A stretch of 64,000 bases of DNA from Sipunculus nudus (taxonomy: Eukaryota; Annelida; Sipuncula; Golfingiida; Sipunculidae), in assembly GCA_026874595.1 (NCBI GenBank), contig CM049314.1:58330300-58394299 (forward strand). Reading direction: 5' to 3'. Positions 22,901 to 30,962 of the stretch are shown here, piece by piece (position 1 is the stretch's first letter; each line of letters starts with the position of its first letter). A program made the translations under genes and the position numbers. Under the pieces are notes generated by a model that was not told where the DNA came from, ran no database searches, and saw only the letters and a list, made by a program, of their open reading frames with translations.

Positions 22901-23951
22901 ATTTATTACAGGTATCTGCAATATCTTACCTCTGGTCACGCGGTTTTGTTAATGTTTACAGGCCGATGTGGAATATATTAAACAAAACACAGTACATAAA
23001 GAATATGAACAACAGTGGAAAGTGAGAAACTGGGGCTGTATGCTTGGATGGTTTCGCTGGGAAATATTTGAATTCAGTCAATATGAACTGATATCAGAGG
23101 GCAAGAGACAAATTACCTGTAATATTTGGTTAATTTATAACGCACGCTGTAGTCTTACAAGATTTGCAAATACTGTTAAGGATAGAACCCTGTATTAAAT
23201 GTATCTATTATAAAGCCTAGAATTAAAGGCAAACCTAGCTTTCCATACATTGCTTTACATGAACAGGGCATATTCCGATATATGTTGTCTATTAACCAAA
23301 GATAATCCCTTGAATCATTTATATAAATTAGTCAGAAAAAAACACCGGTCCAATCGCACACACGCTGTTCGGTTTGTTTACAGACACGTTTTTATAACAT
23401 GTGGGGACCCACATAAGTAATCTAAACATGTTCAAACAGAACATCTGGTTGCATGTCAGACGAACCTAAGTTTTCAATCTAATAACCTCTCAACTTCCTC
23501 ACAAAGCAGCCAAGCACCTTTTAGTTGATATGTTTTTTTTTCGTATGTCAGCATTGCCGTTTTTACTAACAACTTATAGATCAACAAGCCCATACATTCG
23601 TCGTTATAAAGCGTTATAACAGAAACGTTACTTAAAAGGAATTACCTTGTGTTCATTGATATGTACGCAAGATAAGGCAGAAATAACATCTGCAGAATGA
23701 TAAGTAAATAGCTGGCTTTAGTAGTTATAAATGTCTTCAATATTTTTAAAGTTCCCCATACCTTGGATGAGAGCAAAACAGCTGAGCCAAAACAGTAGAG
23801 CCTTCGGATTGAGACACCATTGTAACCAAGAGGGACCACAAGATCCACAGCCGTACGTCAGATCTGTATCCTCCTGCACGACATCTCTCTTGATGTCATG
23901 GCCGTCATCCTCTTTTGCGTCACTTTCGCCTTCTTTGAAATCCGATGGCAT
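7730..23951 (-). CDS. SLCO: SLCO/OATP organic anion transporter, copy A (11 exons, intact)
   Basis: Sodium-independent plasma-membrane carrier of the organic anion transporting polypeptide family (MFS fold, 12 TM), typically moving amphipathic anions, conjugates, hormones or xenobiotics. Exons on the minus strand: 23951-23762, 20004-19732, 18816-18649, 15791-15689, 14742-14621, 13705-13445, 12522-12324, 11262-11109, 10026-9848, 8867-8803 and 8094-7730. All phases agree, giving 2079 nt (692 aa, normal family length). Hallmarks: cysteine-rich N-terminus (YGCGSCGPSW), family signature DPRWVGAWWIGF near residue 252, Kazal-like extracellular loop near 455-525, sequons in the first large loop, and C-terminus TTKF, a possible class I PDZ ligand. 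Start is MPSDF at 23951; an in-frame ATG lies upstream. Substrates cannot be read from sequence. Copies B and C are paralogues. Confidence 0.9.
8114..8365 (+). repeat. SINE-like repeat in SLCO copy A intron 10
   Basis: Begins AACTAGAAATTTGCACTCAG and ends in an ACAGACAGACCGACAAAC tail after GTCCTGAAAATTTTATC. The same unit occurs at 42943-43165, and partly at 29708-29830 and (reverse) 52225-52305. Such consensus text is common in mollusc genomes; family name not assigned. Confidence 0.6.
8803..8867 (-). CDS. SLCO: SLCO copy A, exon 10 (65-nt microexon-like)
   Basis: Residues 550-572, RIVPDTQRAFGIGLKWMFTRFLG, the conserved loop and TM11 start. Only the donor TTTTTAG|GTTTGT keeps the frame into exon 11 (RFLGTVPGP); the nearer ACCAG|GTTTTT does not. 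Too short to appear as a long open frame. Confidence 0.82.
9300..9760 (+). repeat. Dispersed intronic repeat, copy in intron 9 of SLCO A
   Basis: Shares an ordered set of words with repeats at about 10,245-10,620, 23,260-23,740, 43,850-44,220 and 44,740-45,110: ACCAAAGATAATCCCTTGAA, TTTTGTTTATA, GTTTACTAACAACTTG, ACATTCGTCACAAAGG and an AGCCAGAAA end. No coding content. Probably a non-autonomous element of unknown class. Confidence 0.5.
9848..10026 (-). CDS. SLCO: SLCO copy A, exon 9 (loop end and TM10)
   Basis: Residues 491-550: NYGNCSCIAP ... GSCAPEC completes the cysteine pattern with sequons NCS and NYS. TM10 (FMPVFFFVILTTFMVPVPAA) follows. Acceptor TTTGACAG, donor CTCAG|GTCAGT. Confidence 0.9.
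10245..10620 (+). repeat. Dispersed intronic repeat, copy in intron 8 of SLCO A
   Basis: Second copy in the same gene: GCAAAGGGTATTCGTTTTGTT ... GTGTTTACTTACAGCTTG ... GCGAATAGCTGGCTTTATTA. Diverged from the intron 9 copy but in the same orientation. Confidence 0.5.
10621..11108. other. SLCO copy A intron 8, remainder
   Basis: AT-rich intron, alignable by eye with copy C (about 45,110-45,776). No gene or distinct element seen. Confidence 0.5.
11109..11262 (-). CDS. SLCO: SLCO copy A, exon 8 (Kazal-like loop, first part)
   Basis: Residues 439-490: CNRYCGCTAASYEPLCG then YFSACHGGC, the cysteine framework of the Kazal-like large extracellular loop between TM9 and TM10. Acceptor TTCTTACAG, donor AATCAG|GTATGA. 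Confidence 0.9.
11263..12323. other. SLCO copy A intron 7 with partial ACGT-rich TIR element
   Basis: Mostly featureless intron. At about 11,885-12,030 it holds GAGAACGCGGGCTAC ... GCAAGTGAGACCTAGG, the right end of the TIR element that is complete at 46338-46926 in copy C. The left part is missing here. Confidence 0.55.
12324..12522 (-). CDS. SLCO: SLCO copy A, exon 7
   Basis: Residues 373-439: TM8 with GLLTVPGGAGGQFLGG (family P-G-a-G-x-x-GG motif), basic loop KVLKLKVKG and TM9. Acceptor CATTTTAG, donor ACAG|GTAAGC, phase 2. Confidence 0.88.
12832..13335. repeat. GAGTCC-rich interspersed element in SLCO A intron 6
   Basis: Starts near CAGTGTTGTAGTCGAGTCC and ends near AGTCCTAAATC. Both flanks are packed with GAGTCC/AAGTCC words around an AT-rich core with GTGGTATTTCGTTAGTATT. 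The copy at 47724-48212 sits in the same intron of copy C, so it predates the duplication. The CAGTG-type 5' end recalls hAT termini, but no matching right end is visible. Confidence 0.6.
13445..13705 (-). CDS. SLCO: SLCO copy A, exon 6
   Basis: Residues 286-373: the charged central cytosolic loop (REQRKSQTHQTADTEAAEKE), then KDLPTSLKILLCNPVNMFV and TM7 (FAISGFSTFMPKYIQNQYG). Donor AGTG|GTAAGA. Confidence 0.88.
13865..13926. repeat. (TA)n microsatellite
   Basis: About 30 uninterrupted TA units in intron 5 of SLCO copy A. A (TA)n tract lies at the matching place of copy C (48973-49018). Confidence 0.95.
14240..14485 (-). mobile_element. tRNA-derived SINE in SLCO copy A intron 5
   Basis: Minus strand: head with A-box-like GAGTGGTAAAACGC and B box GGGTTCGATCTCC (plus-strand 14420-14433), a body containing GGTTTCCTCTGGGTCCTCCGG, and an A/T tail AAATAAATAAAGTTTA. 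Related to 17187-17480. Absent from the matching intron of copy C. Confidence 0.8.
14621..14742 (-). CDS. SLCO: SLCO copy A, exon 5 with OATP signature
   Basis: Residues 245-286 contain DPRWVGAWWIGF, matching the OATP signature D-x-RW-[IV]-GAWW-x-G-[FL], at the extracellular edge of TM6, then the TM6 helix and IPYPRELP. Acceptor TTTTTAG, donor CCAG|GTATGA. Confidence 0.92.
14777..15060. repeat. MITE-like element with CAGGGGC ends
   Basis: Left end CAGGGGCAGATTTAGGG, right end CCTGTATCCGCACGTG, roughly inverted copies. The interior holds C and G homopolymers. In copy C only a short remnant with TATCCGCCCCTG is present at about 49,720-49,777, consistent with deletion there or a later insertion here. 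Confidence 0.45.
15061..15688. other. SLCO copy A intron 4, remainder
   Basis: AT-rich intron alignable with copy C (about 49,778-50,624). No gene seen. Confidence 0.5.
15689..15791 (-). CDS. SLCO: SLCO copy A, exon 4
   Basis: Residues 211-245: TM5 segment GVFYAFAILGPGLGYIIGG and LLDIYVDFYRV, matching the family's GPA-G-hydrophobic-GG region. Acceptor TTTACAG, donor ATGA|GTGAGTAA. Confidence 0.86.
16714..17878. mobile_element. TIR DNA element (non-autonomous) in SLCO A intron 3
   Basis: 16-bp terminal inverted repeats: CCCAGTCACACCAAAT at 16714-16729 and its inverse ATTTGGTGTGACTAGG at 17863-17878 (one mismatch). The interior is rich in GGTCGT/ACGACC words, has no transposase frame, and is interrupted by the SINE at 17187-17480. 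The flanking sequence is continuous, without the element, near 51,120-51,150 of copy C. Superfamily unknown. Confidence 0.7.
17187..17480 (-). mobile_element. tRNA-derived SINE nested in the TIR element, tail unit tripled
   Basis: Same family as 14240-14485: head GAGTGGTTAAACGCTCGGCC, B box GGGTTCGATTCC (near 17416-17428), body with GGTTTCATCCCGGTCCTCCGG. The 3' tail unit, ATAAACTTTATTTATTTTA on the plus strand, is present three times in tandem. Confidence 0.82.
17881..18648. other. SLCO copy A intron 3, right part
   Basis: Intron sequence matching copy C (about 51,150-51,660) and, from about 18,140, the copy B segment around 30,540-30,640 in inverse orientation. No gene seen. Confidence 0.5.
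18649..18816 (-). CDS. SLCO: SLCO copy A, exon 3
   Basis: Residues 155-211: extracellular loop with sequons NST and NTS, then TM4 (MSGQAVHGVGGTMLYTLG) and DNNVPDKNGPLYQG. Acceptor AACCCTTAG, donor CAAG|GTAGAG. It is one codon shorter than exon 3 of copy C. Confidence 0.88.
18817..19731. other. SLCO copy A intron 2
   Basis: AT-rich intron, alignable in parts with copy B (about 29,177-30,177, inverted) and copy C. A short self-inverted pair lies near 19,600-19,705 (ATTTTACTAACACGTGACCTTAGG and its inverse). No gene seen. Confidence 0.45.
19732..20004 (-). CDS. SLCO: SLCO copy A, exon 2
   Basis: Residues 64-155: end of TM1, the IERRYELPSAQ loop and TM2-TM3 (SSAYDFSAGVLILPLSY, LAVGALVMSLGSFIMMLP). 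Acceptor AATTTTAG, donor TGCA|GTAAGT. Same length (273 nt) in copies B and C. Confidence 0.88.
20005..20909. other. SLCO copy A intron 1, conserved 3' part
   Basis: Shared with copies B (28,280-28,903, inverted) and C (53,069-53,700), including GTTTGAGAGTCGAGACAAG near 20,395. The overlapping frames are not conserved among copies, so no gene is called. Confidence 0.5.
20910..21755 (+). mobile_element. Solo LTR-like element (about 846 bp) in SLCO A intron 1
   Basis: TGTTACAGATAT ... GGTTCCGTAATA, flanked by AAAT on both sides (probable 4-bp target duplication). Contains GCGCTAGC and GTTGCTGTGGCGAC, also seen near the start of the terminal repeat at 38236, and near its end the AATAAA-bearing stretch shared with 3569-4329 and 33675-34385. 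No second LTR follows. Confidence 0.65.
21756..23259. other. SLCO copy A intron 1, 5' part
   Basis: AT-rich sequence without a supported gene. The first ~100 bases (AATCACTCCAATTGCGAG) match copies B (near 28,060) and C (near 53,935), which places the LTR insertion in otherwise shared intron. Confidence 0.5.
23260..23740 (+). repeat. Dispersed intronic repeat beside SLCO A exon 1
   Basis: Third copy of the 9300-9760 / 10245-10620 family, containing ACCAAAGATAATCCCTTGAA and AAATAGCTGGCTTTAGTA. Its right end lies only ~20 nt from the exon 1 donor. Confidence 0.5.
23762..23951 (-). CDS. SLCO: SLCO copy A, exon 1 (coding part)
   Basis: Encodes residues 1-63: an acidic/basic cytosolic tail, then TYGCGSCGPSW and TM1 (ALLFWLSCFALIQ). 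Donor CAAG|GTATGG, phase 1, joins to exon 2 giving IQGFVVNGINN. The frame stays open upstream to an ATG near 24041, so the 5' limit is uncertain. Confidence 0.78.
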
Positions 23952-23969
23952 TGTTGTAATCTTATGTGA

Positions 23970-24190
23970 GGCTATTCCTGCAACCTGTAGCAATGTTGTC
24001 AATCCACGCTCAAATCGTGTTACGCGAATTACACTGTGCACTAAATTGAATATATCTATGTTTATTTGAATCGTTATCAGCTCTAGCTAAATAAAATTTG
24101 GTGTGACATAACCTTCACGGGTATGTTTTGTATACAAACCCACAAGCTTAAAGTCCACCCTCCGAAGCGCAAGTGGACGAGTTAAACACG
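23970..24190. repeat. Inverted repeat, arm 1: 5' region of SLCO copy A
   Basis: 221-bp arm whose inverse copy is 24648-24868. Both contain GTCCAC-CCGAAGCGCAAGTGGACGAG and TGTTACGCG-type text, diverged. It lies immediately upstream of the SLCO A start codon, so it covers 5' UTR and probably promoter. Confidence 0.75.
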
Positions 24191-24647
24191 AGACCACGTT
24201 GTATTTACTTAGATTCTGTCTTGTCTAGATATCTAATTTATTTCTTTATCTGTAAGAGTTTATCATTTCATAGGACAAACACAAATAGTTTATAAATAAC
24301 ATGTCACTTGCTTCGTATATCAGTGCCTCGATCGTTAAATATGCTTGGGATGTCGTAAACTGATGAAGTCGAAAAGTTCATAATTTTGTAATGGTTTATG
24401 CGCATCCATAAATCATGTGGCCTAATTGATAATACAAGGCATTGTTTACTGAATATACCGGTATAAAATTTGTGTGTAAAGGCCATCACTCGGACTTTGT
24501 AAAGTATCCTTAGGTTAAGTGAGACATAAATAAAGACATCTCTTATATCAATAGGCCTATAATATCATTCTGTTGTACGTAAACGTTGCCTTTGTGTTTT
24601 CATATCCATTCATTTTCATTGTAAACACTCGAGCATGCACAGTCGTA
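24191..24647. other. Spacer of the inverted repeat
   Basis: 457 bp between the two arms. AT-rich, no gene or recognisable promoter motif. Confidence 0.5.
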
Positions 24648-24868
24648 AATGTTTAGCTCGTCCACTTGCGCTTTGGAGTGTGGACTTTAAGAATGCCGAG
24701 TTGTTTACAATACATACCCGTGTACGTCATATCACACCGAAACTTATTTAACCAGAGCTGATAACGCTACAAACAAACTTTGATATATTCAGTGTAGTGT
24801 ACAGTGTAAATCGCGTAACACGGTTTGAGCAAGGATTGACAACGTTGCTACAAGTTGTAGGAATAGCC
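24648..24868. repeat. Inverted repeat, arm 2: orphan 5' region of SLCO copy B
   Basis: Inverse of 23970-24190. Stops at GGAATAGCC, short of where a start codon would be. No SLCO exon 1 follows between 24,869 and 28,903, so copy B keeps a 5' flank but no first coding exon. Confidence 0.7.
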
Positions 24869-25589
24869 TATTTCTGGCCTATTTTAAAAAAAAAAAAGGT
24901 TCATGAGATCATCTTAAATTAGCAGGCGTCAGGTATTGGAATAGGCCCCTTTATATATAATGCCATTTATGGAAATAAAAGTGCGCTTTTTATTCTAGTT
25001 AGAGCCCATTTCCTAAATTGCGCATTTTCTTCGTTTGTTTTTTTGTTAAAGTTTTAAAAAAACGAGATGAGAGAAGGGGTGATCAACATGTTATAATGTT
25101 ATGTTATAAGACTATTTTGTATATAACGAACCAGCATGGTAACATGAAGGTGCCAGTTATCATACCAGATTGAACAGGGACACATTGAATACAGGGCTCC
25201 ATCCTGGAAATAATATATGCAAAGCTTCAAATTCTAAAAGGGTGTTAAAATGTATCCAAATAATAAAAGTATATAGTCACATGCTTCTGCTATCAGTCTA
25301 TTTTTGCTGAATTAAAATGTTTCCGAATGAAACCATCTCAGCATACAGTCCCAGTTTCTAATTTTCAGCTGCTGTACATATAGTTAATGCCCGGTGTGTC
25401 TTGATACATACGATCCACATGTGTCGGTTTACATAAACTAGACCGCGAGACTAGATGTACGATATTGCGCAGAGTCGCAAATACTTGTAATAAATTACAA
25501 ATACACTTACTTAAAACAAGTGGCCCATGGACCATTACGCTCAGTTGAATTCGACGTACAATTGATGCATGAATTAATTTATAATGTTA
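24869..25589. other. Intergenic or intronic sequence of copy B, unassigned
   Basis: AT-rich, no gene recognised. Confidence 0.4.
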
Positions 25590-27275
25590 TGATCTGGTGA
25601 AGAATATTTATTAAGGAACCTTGAACAACAGATAAATTGCCTTCCAGGGTGCTCAAAAGGAGGTTTTGGCGTTATGTCATTAAGGCCTCAAAAATCAAAA
25701 ACCAGGATACAGTGACCTTATTAAGGGTTCCAAGAAGAATTACCAAGAACTCCCAAGATCTTATGGTCTTTGTGTAACTGCCACGATTTGTGTCCATCTA
25801 ACTTATCTGATGCTAAATGCTCACACATATGGGTCACAGTGACCTTATTCAGTGTGTCTAAGAAGATTTAACAGACCATTCCCTGGATCTCAATTAAATT
25901 AGAATATTCTAAGATTCTTCGAACTATTACCATCTGTACCCGTCTATCATCTGTACCATGTTCCGTCACATTGCTCACAGAATATAGTCACAGTGACCTT
26001 ATTTTGGTTTCCAATGATACATTTTAATTACGTTTGTTGATTCAACATTTAAGATTATGACCACGTCTGACTTTCTGGGTGCTCAAATTCGGGTTTTCCT
26101 CTGGTACAGAATAGAATATAGGGCACCATTGTGTTGAAGGAGATTTTCCCATGACCTCCTTGAAATTTAAGTTAGAAGGTTTGAGGTCCAACCGTTATCA
26201 TATGTGCCTATCTGATTTCAGAGTACTAAAATCATATTTTTATCTACAGCTCGTAGAATATATGTCACAGTGACCTAAATTCAAGGTTAAATGCAGATTT
26301 GCAAAGGACCTCCCTAGATTTTACAATAGAAGATTATGAGTCCAATAGTGCCCTGTGTGACTGTCTGTGTCTTAAGAATCATGTTGTTTAACAGTAGCTC
26401 ATAAAATATTGGTCACCATAACCTAATTTCAGGTTTCCAAGGAGATCTGTCCAAGACTTCCCTGGATGATATGTTAACAAATTTTAAGGAAAAGGGGTAT
26501 AATTTGTATTCTGTCTGCCCTGGGGCTCAAAGTTTTTGGTCCGTAGCTCGATGAATATAGGTCACAATGAACTAGTTTCGAAGGCATTTTGCCCAGAACC
26601 TCTCTGGATGTGGTAGAAGATTTTTGGTCAGCGGAATGCTTTTTATGCCCATTTGACATTCAGGGTGCTAAAATGCCATCTTATTATTAAAGCTTGTAGA
26701 ATGTTGGTAAAAGTGACCTAATTACATAGACATTACAAAGGAAATCCCTTAATGTGACATTAGAAGATTCTATGTCTAAAGGATATGATTTGTCCCCGTC
26801 TGACTGTCTGGGTACTCAAAATCATGTGTTTGGACCGAAGGTCAGAATATAGGTCAACGTTACTTAATTTCAGGTGTCCTAGGAGATTCGCCTAGTATTT
26901 CGAGGATGTTGCGTTAGAAGATTATAGACCTTAGAGACACTTTGGGCTCAACTGACATTCAGGGTGCTCATATGACATTTTTAACATAGGTCTCAGAATA
27001 TTGGTAGTTGTGACCTAATTTCTTATTTCCGAGGTGATTTTTTTTTTCAGGACCTCCCTGAATGTTACATTAGAAGATAATAGGCCTATTGAAAACAATT
27101 TGTACCTCATCTGACGCACTGTTTGCCCAAAATCCTATCTCCGGCCCGTAGCTCGCAGATTATGGGTCACCAGGACTTAATTTCAGGTTTCTAAGGGCAT
27201 ATGCCCAGAACCTACCAGGATACTGCGTTAGAAGGTTCTAAGTCTATCAGATATGATTTGTACCCTGTTAACATA
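25590..27275. repeat. Diverged tandem array, about 145-bp period
   Basis: About ten to eleven units, each with the order: CGTAGAATATnGGTCACAGTGACC, TAATTTCAGGTTTCCAAGGAGAT, CCCAGGACCTCCCTGGATG, TTAGAAGATT, TGATTTGTACCCGTCTGACT and GGGTGCTCAAAAT. Anchor words recur near 25832, 25986, 26263, 26404, 26550, 26697, 26843, 26990 and 27155. No frame is shared between units. The best-preserved palindrome is GGTCACAGTGACC at 25832-25844. Confidence 0.75.
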
Positions 27276-27959
27276 TAGACGGCCGATCAACCGCACAAAG
27301 GGTGATCGCACTACCTCAGTAAACTTACACTCAGCTGAGCTAAAAACTATTACAATAGCAATTACTGTTATGTTTCATAAAGGTAATTGATAACAACCAA
27401 TATCACTTCTAAAAGAAATTGTTATTACGAGAGCAATCATTTTTTCTGCTTAGATTTTAGAGTTTACTATTGAATTATTTTGATAATCTCATCTATAACT
27501 TTATTAATTCATTCACCAGATCCGGAATCTTATCAGGATCCTGCTTAACAAGGACACCTCACTATTAAGGACAAAATGATTGAGTCACTTGACTTCTCTC
27601 CGCTGTAGACAGGTTTCACTGTATTCGAAATCTTACAATCCAGTCCGAAATCCAATATGGCCATTAGTCAGTCAACATTCTTTAGAACACATTATCTGAA
27701 GGACGATACGAGTAACTGCCGTTCAGTTTTTTTCTCTTTGGAATATTGCCTATGAATAGATGGTGAAAACTAATAAAAGAGCTCATTCAAATTTTGCTCA
27801 CGCTCATGGTTTAAGTGTCCTGAACCATGTGCTGATCCATTTTGGATAAAATTCATAGAATGGATAGCTTCACTTATTGTTCTAAAAATAAGTGTGTGTG
27901 TTATTCTTCATTATTTATTTTCATGGTGTTATACTGCACATAAAATTTAAAGTATATTG
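27276..27959. other. Unassigned intergenic stretch
   Basis: AT-rich, no gene or repeat recognised. From about 27,900 the sequence begins to match the inverse of copy C intron 1 (about 54,090 downwards). Confidence 0.4.
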
Positions 27960-28903
27960 ATTATTTTCATCAATGTGAAATGTTCACAGAAGAAAACTCG
28001 GTCCTTGAGCACTTGTTTCATTCAAGAACAGGGTGGCTTTCGATCACAAACTCTCGAAATTGGAGTGATTATTATAAATATAATACAAATACGAAATTAA
28101 ACAGCTAATTAAAATTCTTTTTTTCCGATATCAGATAACATTTCATTGTATTTTATTACACCATGGCGTTAAGTTTTTGTAGTCTTTCTGATGAAAATTC
28201 TTCTTCTCTGTTCAAGAAACTGAGAAAAGATGCAGTTGAGTGGAAACTTTGTACGGTCTAACTTGTATGTTAGAAGGTGTTTTAGTCAGGAATATTCAAT
28301 AGACCTATCAAATTGCACTAGCGCCGCATGCCGATGATGACTGACACTGATCGTTCAGGTCCGTTATATCGACAAACATATCGGATTTGTGATGTCATGA
28401 ATGCTAAATGTAACAAACATCTTTGTTTTAAAAGCGTCGTTCCAGTCTGGGGTTTTTGCCTGTATTTAGTTTCAATACATGAACCCTACATTTCTTGCTC
28501 TGCTCCCACAGCTGACGACAGTGTCTGCTCTAATACTTGTCTCAACTCTCAAACTTAAAAATCAAATTTCTTTACATTCAAAGGAAACACCTTTTTACCT
28601 TTTACATGCGTATGCTTACAAAATCTTACTTATTTCTAACCACAACAACACCAATGATTTTGTCATTTGCCTTGAAACAATACTTGCTAAACGAATTTCC
28701 ACGGACTATATTACCCTCTTAACTTCAGTTATACCTACGCCCCAATGCATTTAGGGTGGTAAATTGTGGCAGACAAACCCTTATCAGCTTAGTGGTACTC
28801 TTGTTAGTCCGATTCTGCCCAGAAAAGTTCTTTAATGCAGTGCGCATGCGTGTAACCATCACCATTAAAATGGAACTATGATACATCTTAATTTAAATTT
28901 TAG

Positions 28904-29176
28904 GTTTCGTAGTGAACGGCATCAACAATGTGAACACGGCGACACTTGAGCGCCGTAACGAGCTGCCGAGCGCCGCGGTCGGCCTCATCTCTAGCGCCTA
29001 CGACTTCTTGGCCGGAATCCTCATCCTCCCTCTCTCCTATATCGGGGCGTACGGACATCAACCGCGCATTCTCGCTGTGGGCGCTCTTGTAATGTCCCTT
29101 GGGTCATTTATTTTGATGCTGCCGCAGTTTACTGTTCCGCCATATGAGCTCTGAGCCGGAGTGTCAGGATTATGCA
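28904..29176 (+). pseudogene. SLCO copy B, exon 2 remnant
   Basis: 273 nt, as in A and C, encoding GINNVNTATLERRNELPSA and following. A TGA replaces the Gly codon after PPYEL. The acceptor TTTTAG is intact; the donor reads GAAAGT where the others have GTAAGT. Confidence 0.9.
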
Positions 29177-30177
29177 GAAAGTGTTCACTTGTAAAAACAT
29201 ATTCAAAAGAATTTTTTTTATGTTTTAATCATTTTACTAACATGTTTCCTAAGGTCACAAGTAATCCTCCCTCGTATAGAGAAGGCTTGTAGTTAATTTC
29301 TGTATTGACATTTAGCTCCCGATTTTAGACGGGTTCTGTGAAATGGTTTCTGAGGTTGAAAACCATTGATATAAATGTTTCTTTTTCATTTTTAAATGTG
29401 TTTTTCTTTTTTGTTTTAACTGCTTCGTGTTTGCGCTAGATCACCAATGCCGCTAATTTCACTGAAAAAGCTTTGGTTACAGTAAATGTCGCAGTTGACA
29501 GATTGCACCTATTATTAAATTTTCCTTGATTTAAATCTCATGGTCATAACTTACTGAACAGTGTCCCTAATATATTGCATATTGCTCATTATTGGTTGAT
29601 CGCTTCTGTGACAGCTTATCTCCTTACATACATTTAATTATTTCACATAACTCCATTGAGAATCCAAGTGCAAAACCTTCAGCGTCCAGACGTTCGAAAC
29701 ATTACAATAAACTAGAAATTTGCACTTAGAGAGCGCAGACCACCGCCAAAACTGCTCAATACCCCCATATGACTTGTCAGAAGTGTAACACTTTTCTTTT
29801 TAAAAATAAAAATAATAGATCCCGATGCATCATATCAAATACAGAAGCGGACGATATAATTCAAGTGAACAGTGTTAATCATGGAATTTTCAATCTTTGA
29901 TGTGTGAGGAATTATATTACTTGTAATTAGACCTTAGCCATATTCTAAGTAGTGTAACTGGCTTTGATTAATTCTGGGCCATTTCTTTTCTTAAAGAAAT
30001 TTAAGATGTCGCGAAATAAAGGAAATTTGCATAGCAATCGATGGCAATCCAGTTTATAAGAATGTGGACTTGTTATGATAACAATTTTGTTGCAACTTTT
30101 GCTCAAACGAAATATATTTCATTTTACCATCGACATTCGGATAAATGTGTATGTTTATGTTTTTATGTAACCTTCAG
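29177..30177. other. SLCO copy B intron 2
   Basis: Retained intron sequence, inverse of introns 2 of A and C. It includes a truncated SINE-like repeat at about 29,708-29,830 (AACTAGAAATTTGCACTTAG). Confidence 0.5.
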
Positions 30178-30348
30178 CGAACTCGACACCTGCTTGTAAC
30201 AACACCTCGTCGTCAGGATTATCCAACTACTGGTAAATTTTTATGTCCGGCCAGGCCTTGCATGGAGTGGGAGGGACCATGCTCTATTCACTCGGGCTTG
30301 TGGTCATTGATAACAACGTGCCGGACAAGAACGGACCAATTTATCAAG
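30178..30348 (+). pseudogene. SLCO copy B, exon 3 remnant
   Basis: 171 nt like copy C. In-frame TAA at 30234-30236 follows SNYW, where the others read SNYLYMFMSG. The downstream part (GQALHGVGGTMLYSLG) is well preserved and the donor CAAG|GTAGTG is intact. Confidence 0.9.
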
Positions 30349-30690
30349 GTAGTGATTCTTTATATTTCTCCTACCAAGTGGGACTGACGCATTATTTATA
30401 CTATATGTTATCATTGTACATAAATCTATACATACCTAACTTAATTTTGACAGTTCCAGCATATGGGCATGAGAGACTGGCTAAAACACTATTTAAAAAT
30501 GCCGAAAATCTTTCTCATATAACTAATTTGAGAACTGTGAGTTAACTTCTCTCCCAGTTTCAAGATGACAGCACCTCCCGGGGCAAGCGGTGTAGACGGC
30601 ACACCTCGCACATCTAATGTCCCTGTTCTCAGTGGAGAATTTATGTTTTGTATGATTCAAAAGCTAAATTCTTATTGTTTCTTTTAATAG

Positions 30691-30962
30691 GGACGTTGCC
30701 TGGTCCAATCCTTTTCGGCGCCATCTTTGATTTGGCGTGTGTGGTCTGGCAGGAGTCATGCGGTGCCCGTGGATCATGCTGGATTTACAGCACAGATAAC
30801 ATGAGGATTTACGGCGGAACTTTAGCCATGGTCATAAAGGTCCTCAGCGGGGTTTTCTTCGGTCTAGCCTACCTCTTTTATCGTCCACCCCCGGACGATG
30901 ATAAACATTCATTAGAATTAGAAGTGAATAAAAATAAAACAGATTCAAATGACTTCAAATGA
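30691..30962 (+). pseudogene. SLCO copy B, exon 11 remnant
   Basis: Acceptor TTAATAG intact. Encodes TM12 and most of the tail as in copy C until a 4-nt insertion near 30,945 gives KTDSNDFK and a stop. The true tail continues in another frame to about 31,060. Confidence 0.88.

Larger units (their letters stand above)
28904..30962 (+). pseudogene. SLCO/OATP copy B, inverted partial pseudogene
   Basis: Plus-strand paralogue of copies A and C that keeps only exons 2 (28904-29176), 3 (30178-30348) and 11 (from 30691). Exons 4-10, including the family signature and the Kazal-like loop, are deleted: 342 bp separate exons 3 and 11, against 8.7 kb in copy C. Lesions: TGA at 29152-29154 where the others have GGA, exon 2 donor GT changed to GA (29177-29178), TAA at 30234-30236 in exon 3, and a +4-nt frameshift near 30,945 leading to a stop at 30960-30962. 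The original stop is also lost (TAT for TAA). Introns persist, so this is a DNA-level duplicate and not a processed copy. Confidence 0.9.

Noticed and set aside
24358-24378. Hammerhead-like CTGATGA ... GAAA words
   Set aside because: Only four bases separate the two core boxes, so no stem II can form, and no matching stems I/III were found.
25590-27275. CRISPR-like array
   Set aside because: Period about 145 bp, units diverged throughout with no constant repeat and unique spacer pattern, and the genome is eukaryotic.
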